Shown one piece after another: positions 5,518 to 9,628 of a DNA stretch of 9,628 nt. This DNA comes from Candidatus Iainarchaeum sp. GTDB taxonomy: Archaea > Iainarchaeota > Iainarchaeia > Iainarchaeales > GW2011-AR10. The notes below the pieces were generated by a model. The model was not told the origin of the DNA and ran no database searches. It worked only from the letters and a program-made list of their open reading frames with translations. Position 1 is the stretch's first letter; each line of letters begins with the position of its first letter. Both the position numbers and the translations under genes were made by a program. Location of the stretch: positions 474 to 10,101 of the forward strand of contig JACPKT010000057.1 of NCBI GenBank assembly GCA_016186855.1, written 5' to 3'.

Positions 5518-5752
5518 AAGCAAAAAAAGTTCCACTCAACTAACTTTTATTGAAGTTTTAGCAAGATTAGGAATAAATGCGAAAAAAGGCGGACCTTATC
5601 TCATAAGTGGAAAATATGTCCAAAATGAGCTTAGAATTGCAAAAAGTGAGGTAAAGAAATTTAAAGAAGTTTTGGAACAGGATTATTTGCCCAAACGAGC
5701 AAATAGAGTAGAAACTCTCGTTACTCGTTCGCAGGGGTACCGAAGTGGCTAA
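5489..5752 (+). CDS. Doubtful small ORF or gene remnant running into tRNA-Leu
   Basis: An 87-codon frame with no ATG: the first possible start is TTG at 5489, inside the 3' end of the haem-protein gene in another frame. Roughly codons 16-77 read as plausible protein (QLTFIEVLARLGINAKKGGP, then basic YVQNELRIAKSEVKKFKEVL), with alternating charged and hydrophobic residues. The last seven codons and the TAA lie inside the tRNA (5731-5752), so the end cannot be a conserved protein end. This fits the truncated 3' remnant of a gene cut off beside the tRNA, or chance. It uses AGA, TTA and ATA codons, unlike the preceding gene. Not recognised; no helix-turn-helix or catalytic motif is evident. Confidence 0.3.
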   Translation: MKSTLAKNRKSKKSSTQLTFIEVLARLGINAKKGGPYLISGKYVQNELRIAKSEVKKFKEVLEQDYLPKRANRVETLVTRSQGYRSG

Positions 5753-5850
5753 ACGGACAAGGTTTAGGGGGTGGACAAGTAATCAAATGCTTTCTGCCGA
5801 AAACACCTTGTGGCTAAGCGCCTTCGCAGGTTCGAATCCTGCCCCCTGCA
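5731..5850 (+). tRNA. tRNA-Leu(UAG) with a 36-nt intron at 37/38
   Basis: Acceptor stem GCAGGGG (5731-5737) pairs fully with CCCCTGC (5843-5849), with discriminator A5850; no CCA is encoded. The D stem is CCG/CGG (5740-5742, 5754-5756), the anticodon stem CAAGG/CCTTG (5758-5762, 5806-5810), and the T arm GCAGG-TTCGAAT-CCTGC (5826-5842). The long variable region (5811-5825, with a GGC/GCC stem) makes it class II. Anticodon TAG (5765-5767), with A73, identifies leucine. The 3' end of the upstream small ORF overlaps its first 22 bases. The promoter is weak: only AAATAGAG at 5700-5707 is in the right place. The transcript must be spliced by the archaeal tRNA endonuclease. Confidence 0.95.
5769..5804 (+). 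other. Archaeal tRNA intron with bulge-helix-bulge
   Basis: Removing these 36 nt leaves a 7-nt anticodon loop TT-TAG-G-A. Loop bases 32-34 (TTT) pair with AAA (5800-5802), giving three of the four pairs of the central helix (A35 opposite G5799). Three-base bulges fall at 5767-5769 and 5803-5805, with cuts after 5768 and after 5804. The outer helix is GGTGGA (5770-5775) against TCTGCC (5793-5798), including two G-T wobbles. This is the canonical position and a near-canonical motif. No ORF lies in the intron. Confidence 0.85.
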
Positions 5851-5900
5851 TTTTCACAAAATTATTTTTGCACCAAAAATTTTGTGCTTGAACCAAACTC

Positions 5901-5910
5901 TATTTATTAA
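5901..5910 (+). promoter_or_regulatory. TATA box for the lipoprotein cluster
   Basis: TATTTATTAA is centred 25 nt before the ATG at 5930, predicting a leaderless transcript from that ATG. No ribosome site precedes it, in contrast to the second lipoprotein. Confidence 0.5.
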
Positions 5911-5929
5911 TCAGCGCCAAAATGTGTGT

Positions 5930-6352
5930 ATGCTTTCACTGAAATTTTTTTTTGTGCTTTTTGTGGTTAGCGTTTTGTTTTTAAGCGGGTGCCTGAAAAA
6001 CTCCAAGCCAGAGCTGTGCGCTGAAATCGCAGATTCAACAATCAAAGACAGCTGTTATTATGGGGTTGCATTGGATAAAAAGGAACCAGCATTGTGCAGG
6101 CAGATACAAGAGTTGGAGGAAAAAGACAACTGCCTTTATGACCTTGCACAGGGAAATTTTTTCCAGTCAAAACCGGTTAAAAAAATCTATTTAAAAAACG
6201 CTGCAGTATTATGCGATAAAATTTCTGATAGCATCAAAAAAGATTACTGCTTTTTTAAAGAAGCCCGTGCTACAGGAGACGAAACTTTTTGCCAATATAT
6301 AAGCGGCTTTTCCGAAAGGGAAAGCTGTTTGGAAGAATTGGAGAACTATTAA
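5930..6352 (+). CDS. Lipoprotein with four C-x11-C repeat units
   Basis: Predicted membrane-anchored exported protein of 140 residues. Residues 1-20 are a hydrophobic signal peptide ending in a lipobox, LSGC, with C21 as the lipidated cysteine. The mature part has cysteines at 30, 42, 56, 68, 95, 107, 121 and 133: C-x11-C four times, members of each half separated by C-x13-C. Each unit reads roughly C..I....-KD-C....A, so it looks like helical hairpins pinned by disulfides. The two halves (30-73 and 95-137) are similar, with a linker near 74-94, indicating duplication. Such Cys-spaced lipoproteins occur in small-genome archaea; no function is established. The ATG at 5930 is chosen from the TATA spacing and the signal peptide; GTG at 5924 is possible. 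A paralogue follows. Confidence 0.8.
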   Translation: MLSLKFFFVLFVVSVLFLSGCLKNSKPELCAEIADSTIKDSCYYGVALDKKEPALCRQIQELEEKDNCLYDLAQGNFFQSKPVKKIYLKNAAVLCDKISDSIKKDYCFFKEARATGDETFCQYISGFSERESCLEELENY

Positions 6353-6359
6353 TTTTAAA

Positions 6360-6365
6360 GGAGGG
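6360..6365 (+). promoter_or_regulatory. Strong Shine-Dalgarno site for the second lipoprotein
   Basis: GGAGGG lies six nt before the ATG at 6372 and decides that start. It is strong where the first gene of the cluster appears leaderless, as expected for an internal operon gene. Confidence 0.75.
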
Positions 6366-6371
6366 AAAAAA

Positions 6372-6644
6372 ATGAATTTATTACATGCAATTTTTGCAGC
6401 ATTTTTGGTATTTATGGTTGGAATTAGCGGCTGCCTCAGTGCTTTTGGCCGCGAGCCAAAGCCGGAATTATGCAACCAAATATCCAATTCTTTAAGCAAA
6501 TCAAATTGCTTTCACCGCGTTGCAGTGCGCACTGGAAATTCGGTTTATTGCAGCGCTATTTCAGAATTGTCTGTGATGGATTTGTGTTTTTCTGACCTTG
6601 CAGAGGGAAACACCTGGGCTAGCGCTGGAACAAGCTGGGATTAA
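6372..6644 (+). CDS. Short paralogue of the C-x11-C lipoprotein
   Basis: Exported lipoprotein of 90 residues, 19 nt after its larger paralogue. The signal peptide (1-20) ends in the lipobox ISGC with C21. Mature cysteines 34, 46, 60 and 72 give C-x11-C, C-x13-C, C-x11-C, exactly the spacing of one half of the upstream protein; KPELC and the DLAEGN/DLAQGN endings are also shared. It therefore carries one two-unit module where the neighbour has two. The C-terminal tail (TWASAGTSWD) is unlike it. The start is fixed by the GGAGGG site at 6360-6365. Even cysteine numbers and export suggest disulfides. Function unknown. Confidence 0.78.
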   Translation: MNLLHAIFAAFLVFMVGISGCLSAFGREPKPELCNQISNSLSKSNCFHRVAVRTGNSVYCSAISELSVMDLCFSDLAEGNTWASAGTSWD

Positions 6645-6693
6645 AACGCTGTGGTAAAATGGGTTTGCTTGTCAAAGAAAAATTGGTGTAATA

Positions 6694-7191
6694 ATGCCGT
6701 TAACTCCTTTTCATTTTGGTCCAGCGCTTTTTTTTGGCCTGTTGTTTTCCCGTTTTTTGCATTTACCAACTTTCATCATGGCAAACGTGATTATTGATTT
6801 GGAGCCATTTGCTGTTTTGCTGTTTGGGCTAAATTATCCGTTGCATGGCTTTTTTCATTCTTTTTTTGGAGGATTTTTTGCGGCTCTCTTTCTTGCGGCG
6901 GCAATGGTTTTTTTGAACGCAAAAATTCAAGAGATAATGAAACTTTTCCAGTTAAGGCAGCCTTTTTCTGCTTCAAAAATTTTGTTTTCCTCTGTTGCAG
7001 GTGTTTGGTTGCATGTTTTGTTTGATTCCACACTCTACACTGACATAAAGCCTTTTTTTCCGCTTAAAATTAACCCGTTTTTTGTTGGAACGCTGGAATT
7101 TACCTTGTTTGTTTACGTTTTGTGTACAATTATTTTTTTTGCTGGCATAGCGTTTTATTTGGCGATGATAGTTTTTTATAATAAAAAATGA
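6694..7191 (+). CDS. YdjM/DUF457-like membrane-bound metal-dependent hydrolase
   Basis: Membrane protein of 165 residues with about four or five helices. Candidate metal ligands are conserved in order: H7 (TPFHFGP), D35 and E37 (NVIIDLEPF), H51 and H55 (PLHGFFH), H107 and D111 (WLHVLFD) and D117. This pattern matches the LexA-binding inner-membrane-associated hydrolase (YdjM-like) superfamily; the reaction is unknown. GGTG about 8 nt upstream supports the ATG at 6694. It lies 49 nt after the second lipoprotein and 19 nt before the SAM hydrolase, all on one strand and probably one transcript, though no functional link is obvious. The C-terminus is a hydrophobic helix ending in a basic tail. 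Confidence 0.8.
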   Translation: MPLTPFHFGPALFFGLLFSRFLHLPTFIMANVIIDLEPFAVLLFGLNYPLHGFFHSFFGGFFAALFLAAAMVFLNAKIQEIMKLFQLRQPFSASKILFSSVAGVWLHVLFDSTLYTDIKPFFPLKINPFFVGTLEFTLFVYVLCTIIFFAGIAFYLAMIVFYNKK

Positions 7192-7210
7192 CCAATCGTT
7201 GTGGGTTAAT

Positions 7211-7987
7211 ATGCGGCCTCTTATAACTTTGAGTTCCGATTTTGAAAAGCAGTCACAGGGCGTTGGGAACATGGAGGGAGTAATTTATTCCATTAACCCG
7301 AAAGCACGGGTGATTCACTTAATGCACGGTATTCCTGTCTTTGATGTCGTTTCTGCTGCCCGCACAATGGAGACAGTTTTCCACTTTCCTGTAGGGATTC
7401 ACGTGTGCGTTGTTGACCCAGGTGTTGGAACTGAAAGGAAAGGCATTATTGTGAAAGTAAAAAGAGGCGATTTTTTTGTCGGCCCAGACAACGGGTGCTT
7501 GATGACTGCGCCAAGAATGCTTGGCGGAATAGAACAAATTGTAGAGGTTTCTAATCCAAAATTCTTGCGCCTACCAGTTTCTCCTATTTTTCACGGGCGC
7601 GATGTCTTTGCGACTGCTGCTGCGCATTTGTCCTTGGGGGTGCAAATGGAAGAATTTGGGCCAGAGCTTAAAGTTAGCAAGTGCGTTCCTGCACCGTTTG
7701 AAGAGGCAAAAGTAATAAACGGAAAAATTGAAGCCATTGCAATACACAAAAACCATTTTGGCTCGATTCATTTGAACGTTTTAGCGCAAGAATGGAACAA
7801 GCTTGGCTTGGCGCTAGGAGAAGAAATTGAACTGGTTGTTGGAAGAAAAAAATTGCGCGCGCCTTTTGTGAAAACTTTTGGCGACGTTAAACCAGGCAAG
7901 CTTTTGATAATGAAAGACAACCGCGGGTCTTTTATCAAAATCTTTCCCTTAAAGGTGGGGGAAAAAGTTGTTGTAAAAACGGCCTGA
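7211..7987 (+). CDS. SAM hydrolase (SAM hydroxide adenosyltransferase, DUF62 family)
   Basis: Predicted to cleave S-adenosylmethionine with water into adenosine and methionine; 258 residues, normal for the archaeal DUF62 family related to fluorinase. The N-terminal domain starts LITLSSDF; VCVVDPGVGTER (65-76) supplies D69 and R76, GPDNG is at 91-95 and IFHGRD (126-131) supplies H128. These match the D-R-H triad described for the Pyrococcus enzyme. The usual D.YVG motif after the first strand is changed to QSQGVGN (14-20). The C-terminal part, from about 175, is the beta-barrel with HKNHFGSIHLNV, carrying the conserved F/G-N base-binding segment. The ATG at 7211 is chosen because it begins the conserved first strand; GTGGGTT upstream is a weak ribosome site. 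Last gene before an oligo-T stop. Confidence 0.93.
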   Translation: MRPLITLSSDFEKQSQGVGNMEGVIYSINPKARVIHLMHGIPVFDVVSAARTMETVFHFPVGIHVCVVDPGVGTERKGIIVKVKRGDFFVGPDNGCLMTAPRMLGGIEQIVEVSNPKFLRLPVSPIFHGRDVFATAAAHLSLGVQMEEFGPELKVSKCVPAPFEEAKVINGKIEAIAIHKNHFGSIHLNVLAQEWNKLGLALGEEIELVVGRKKLRAPFVKTFGDVKPGKLLIMKDNRGSFIKIFPLKVGEKVVVKTA

Positions 7988-7993
7988 TTTTAC

Positions 7994-8000
7994 TTTTTTT
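7994..8000 (+). terminator. Oligo-T terminator after the SAM hydrolase
   Basis: T7 begins 7 nt after the TGA stop, in the 36-nt gap between convergent genes. The minus-strand transporter has only a T5 run in the same gap. Confidence 0.5.
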
Positions 8001-8023
8001 GTCAAAAATTAAATTTTTCTGTT

Positions 8024-8722
8024 TTAAAGCCCTTGCAAAAGTATTCCTATCACGTAACCTGCAATTGCCGCGGCCATCCCGATCGCAGCCATTTCTGCGC
8101 CATTTTTTGCCCAGTTTCCAATAGTGTATTTTGATTTTACCGCGCCCGTTGCAAACAGCACTGAAAGAGAAATTATTACTGCTAAAACCATTCCATTTGT
8201 GGCGTTGGTGAAAAAGAACGGGATGATTGGAAAAATCGAGCCAATAAGTGATGAAAAGCCCACAACAATTGCTGCGCGTTTTGGGTCTTTTTCCTCATAA
8301 GAGCCAAGGTTTAACTCTTCAACCATCATTTCCTGCAACCAAGTTTTTTTGTTGGAAGTAATTATTTCCACTGCACGGTTGAGGTCTTTTCCGCTAAAAC
8401 CCTTTTTTTCATAAATTTCTCGGATTTCCTGTTTTTCAGCCTCAGGCATGTTTTCTATTTCATGCAATTCCCTCAATTTTTCTGATTCATAATATTGTTT
8501 TGCGGCCTTTTGGGAAGTATATGCTACTGCCGCCATTGAAATGCTTTCAGCAAACGTTGCAGCAAGACCTGCAATCAAAACAATTTTTGAATCAGTTGTT
8601 GCAGCGGCAACTCCAAGCACCACGCCCATGACATTCACCAGTCCGTCCTGGCCCCCAAGGATTATTTCTTCAATGATGCTTCCGTTTTTTGAATGCTTTT
8701 CGTGCATAAAAGATTTCTTCAT
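8024..8722 (-). CDS. VIT1/CCC1-family iron or manganese transporter
   Basis: Predicted membrane exporter of Fe2+ or Mn2+, 232 residues. GGQDGLVNVMGVVLG (23-37) is the family's first-helix signature, and FAESISMAAVAYTS (57-70) corresponds to the usual AE..SM..GEY.S, with the glycine-glutamate pair replaced here. A long acidic cytosolic helical segment (72-146), rich in Glu and Met and ending EMMVEELNL, corresponds to the metal-binding domain. Three further helices (151-172, 176-195, 207-229) complete the fold. ATG 8722 is used; ATG 8707 (5 residues later) is an alternative, and neither has a clear ribosome site. AATAATTAAAG at about 8760-8770 is a possible TATA box. An Asp/Glu-rich mini-protein gene lies 145 nt upstream on the same strand. 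Metal choice cannot be told. Confidence 0.9.
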   Translation of the reverse strand: MKKSFMHEKHSKNGSIIEEIILGGQDGLVNVMGVVLGVAAATTDSKIVLIAGLAATFAESISMAAVAYTSQKAAKQYYESEKLRELHEIENMPEAEKQEIREIYEKKGFSGKDLNRAVEIITSNKKTWLQEMMVEELNLGSYEEKDPKRAAIVVGFSSLIGSIFPIIPFFFTNATNGMVLAVIISLSVLFATGAVKSKYTIGNWAKNGAEMAAIGMAAAIAGYVIGILLQGL

Positions 8723-8837
8723 AAAAAAACATTTTTGAAATTATTTGGCTTTCAGGGCTTTAATTATTTCCCTGCAGAAAGCAGGCCAACCAGAATGCAG
8801 ACTTTTTTGCTAGTCAAATCGAATATGAATTATCGCC

Positions 8838-8845
8838 AAAAAAAA
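8838..8845 (-). terminator. Oligo-T terminator of the acidic mini-protein gene
   Basis: T8 on the minus strand, 22 nt after the stop of the mini-protein, so this gene is probably a separate transcript from the VIT transporter. Confidence 0.5.
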
Positions 8846-8867
8846 GTAGAAAAGAAATGGGTAAAAA

Positions 8868-8969
8868 TCAGTACGAGTCTTCGTCGTCTTCGTCGCTGTC
8901 ACTATCGTCGTCGTCCCAGTCATCTTCATCATCTTCTTGTCTTCTAAACTCTTTCCATAAATCCTGCAT
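8868..8969 (-). CDS. 33-residue highly acidic mini-protein
   Basis: A short gene reading MQDLWKEFRRQ followed by an acidic tail of Asp, Glu, Ser and one Trp, ending DSY. Of 33 residues 19 are Asp or Glu (58 percent); the only basic residues are K6, R9 and R10, in a possible short helix. The case for a real gene is the signals: GAGGAGGG lies six nt before the ATG, the strongest ribosome site in the window after the lipoprotein's; a TTTAAATA box at 9023-9030 predicts a start about 30 nt upstream; and T8 follows the stop. Codons for Asp mix GAC and GAT, so it is not a simple tandem repeat. Acidic tails often bind cations or basic proteins; with the VIT transporter next door, metal or RNA/DNA-protein binding is conceivable but unproven. 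No family recognised. Confidence 0.72.
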   Translation of the reverse strand: MQDLWKEFRRQEDDEDDWDDDDSDSDEDDEDSY

Positions 8970-8975
8970 TTTTGA

Positions 8976-8983
8976 CCCTCCTC
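8976..8983 (-). promoter_or_regulatory. Shine-Dalgarno site of the acidic mini-protein
   Basis: GAGGAGGG on the minus strand, 6 nt before the ATG at 8969. It is almost fully complementary to the 16S anti-Shine-Dalgarno core and is the main proof that the short frame is translated. Confidence 0.75.
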
Positions 8984-9022
8984 TTTCCAAAATATTTTTT
9001 TATGCATTTTGCCATCAACAGA

Positions 9023-9030
9023 TATTTAAA
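9023..9030 (-). promoter_or_regulatory. TATA box of the acidic mini-protein gene
   Basis: TTTAAATA read on the minus strand, about 55 nt before the ATG, so the leader would be about 30 nt including GAGGAGGG. The same octamer occurs at 9093-9100 for the divergent Tyr-rich gene. Confidence 0.5.
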
Positions 9031-9092
9031 TCTATTGCAGTGCAAAAGCAAAAAAAAGAATAAAATTAACTCTTTATAGTGAAACTGTAACA

Positions 9093-9100
9093 TTTAAATA
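9093..9100 (+). promoter_or_regulatory. TATA box of the Tyr-rich secreted protein gene
   Basis: TTTAAATA is centred about 38 nt before the TTG at 9135, predicting transcription start near 9122 and a leader just long enough for the AAGGTGG ribosome site at 9124-9130. A second AT-rich box at about 9113-9123 is too close to the start codon. Confidence 0.55.
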
Positions 9101-9134
9101 GTTGTTTTGCATTATTATAATATAAGGTGGTTTT

Positions 9135-9479
9135 TTGAATCAGTTAAAATCAGCTATTTTGCTTTTGGCTTTAGCGGCTTTTATCCAGCCGGTTTTGGCG
9201 GGCTATTCTTATTATTTTGACTATTACCAGTACAGTTACCCGTCTTACTCTTATTACCAGCCATATGGTGTTAATTATTATAATTATTACCCTTTTTCAG
9301 ACTACCTTGCCTATAATCCTTACTCTTATTTGAGATACGACCCATACGCGAGCTATATTATCCCTGCAGGCCCTGTTGGTTGTCTGGATTGTGTTTACCC
9401 AAGTTATGCTTTTTCGGCTTACCCATATTATGCTTACCCAACTTACCCTTACTACATTTCAAGGGTTTACATTAACTGA
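9135..9479 (+). CDS. Secreted tyrosine-rich protein
   Basis: Protein of 114 residues. Residues 1-22 are a typical signal peptide (basic K5, hydrophobic core LLLALAAF, VLA cleavage), so it is exported. The mature 92 residues contain 32 Tyr (35 percent), with Pro, Ser and Asn in short units such as YPYY, SYY and NPYSY, and no Lys. One central CLDC pair breaks the repeat and could form a small disulfide or metal site. Composition resembles structural or adhesive surface proteins in which Tyr rings stack or cross-link; this is analogy, not homology. The start is TTG at 9135, fixed by GGTGG just upstream and by the need for K5 and the hydrophobic core. Its promoter is back-to-back with that of the acidic mini-protein. 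No known family recognised. Confidence 0.75.
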   Translation: MNQLKSAILLLALAAFIQPVLAGYSYYFDYYQYSYPSYSYYQPYGVNYYNYYPFSDYLAYNPYSYLRYDPYASYIIPAGPVGCLDCVYPSYAFSAYPYYAYPTYPYYISRVYIN

Positions 9480-9628
9480 TTCTTTTTAGGAAAACATGCC
9501 AATTTCTTCATATATCTCTCCGTTTATGTCCCGTCGGAGACGGTGTAGGTGTAAGGCGCTGTCCGACTTTGCAGGCAGTGTAAACTGGGCAAGTATTACC
9601 GGGCTATTGAGCGAAGCGAAATAGCCCA
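9480..9628. other. Structured non-coding region at the right edge
   Basis: No ORF of note. The first 45 bases are AT-rich with a T5 run (9482-9486) that may end the Tyr-rich transcript. From 9526 the base composition rises in G/C and several pairings occur: CCGTC/GACGG (9531-9535, 9539-9543), the competing GTCGGA/TCCGAC (9533-9538, 9562-9567), CAGT/ACTG with a GTAA loop (9576-9587), and the long terminal hairpin. The region may be a small RNA, a dispersed repeat or the end of a mobile element cut by the window. Confidence 0.45.
9601..9627. repeat. Long hairpin with GCGAAGC cap
   Basis: GGGCTATT (9601-9608) pairs with AATAGCCC (9620-9627). Inside are GA (9609-9610) facing GA (9618-9619) as tandem G-A mismatches, then GC/GC with a GAA loop. 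GCGAAGC is known as an unusually stable DNA mini-hairpin. It is not followed by a T run within the window, so it does not look like an ordinary terminator. Confidence 0.6.

Noticed and set aside
5810..5929. Upstream extension of the first lipoprotein into the tRNA.
   Set aside because: It would hide the signal peptide and overlaps the tRNA 3' half; TATA spacing supports 5930.
8771..8785. CCTGC-AGAAA-GCAGG hairpin before the VIT gene.
   Set aside because: Only 5 bp and no T run; too weak to call a regulatory element.
8810..9007. A 65-codon minus-strand frame rich in Thr and Lys.
   Set aside because: Out-of-frame shadow of the acidic mini-protein with no ribosome site.
8857..9063. Plus-strand serine-run frame.
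   Set aside because: It is the complement of the GAC/GAA codons of the acidic mini-protein, which alone has a ribosome site.
9480..9628. Start of an insertion sequence or an rRNA/RNase P gene at the right edge.
   Set aside because: Hairpins are present, but no transposase, target duplication or conserved RNA core is visible in the window.
1..9628. CRISPR array or defence operon.
   Set aside because: No regularly spaced direct repeats and no nuclease, helicase or toxin-antitoxin motifs were seen.

Overview
The window looks like chromosomal DNA from an archaeon, probably a small-genome DPANN-type lineage. The phylum is an inference. The archaeal evidence is: a tRNA-Leu interrupted at position 37/38 by a 36-nt intron that folds into a bulge-helix-bulge; TATA boxes about 25 nt upstream of several starts, some apparently leaderless; oligo-T stop signals; and archaeal-type genes (class II ribonucleotide reductase, a free-standing EF-Tu domain-2 protein, DUF62 SAM hydrolase, VIT-family transporter). 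Genes are densely packed, with short intergenic gaps and many A/T homopolymer runs.

Left part (1-1835, minus strand). A class II (B12-dependent) ribonucleotide reductase runs off the left edge. It lies 6 nt behind a thioredoxin that could reduce it. Upstream is a five- or six-helix membrane protein resembling an ECF-transporter S component. A 9-bp dyad lies between this gene and the first plus-strand gene.

Middle (1970-5752, plus strand). In order: a free-standing EF-Tu domain-2 protein, a Ham1/RdgB-like (d)XTP pyrophosphatase whose TATA box is bracketed by a 13-bp inverted repeat, an unrecognised 425-residue basic protein with winged-helix-like segments, a rhodanese plus ferric-reductase/MsrQ-like haem membrane protein pair, and a doubtful small ORF that runs into the tRNA-Leu gene.

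Right-centre (5731-7987, plus strand). tRNA-Leu(UAG) is followed by two tandem paralogous lipoproteins with a strict C-x11-C/C-x13-C spacing, a YdjM-like membrane metal hydrolase and a SAM hydrolase (D-R-H triad intact).

Right end (7988-9628). A minus-strand VIT/CCC1-type transporter is preceded by a 33-residue, 58 percent Asp/Glu protein with a strong Shine-Dalgarno site. Facing away from it is a secreted protein with 35 percent Tyr in its mature part. The last 120 bases hold structured non-coding DNA ending in a long hairpin with tandem G-A mismatches and a GCGAAGC cap.

Most striking: the overlooked acidic mini-protein opposite the Tyr-rich secreted protein, the cysteine-spaced lipoprotein pair, the 13-bp inverted repeat around the Ham1 promoter, the multi-HTH orphan and the terminal hairpin region. 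No complete defence or mobile system is visible.
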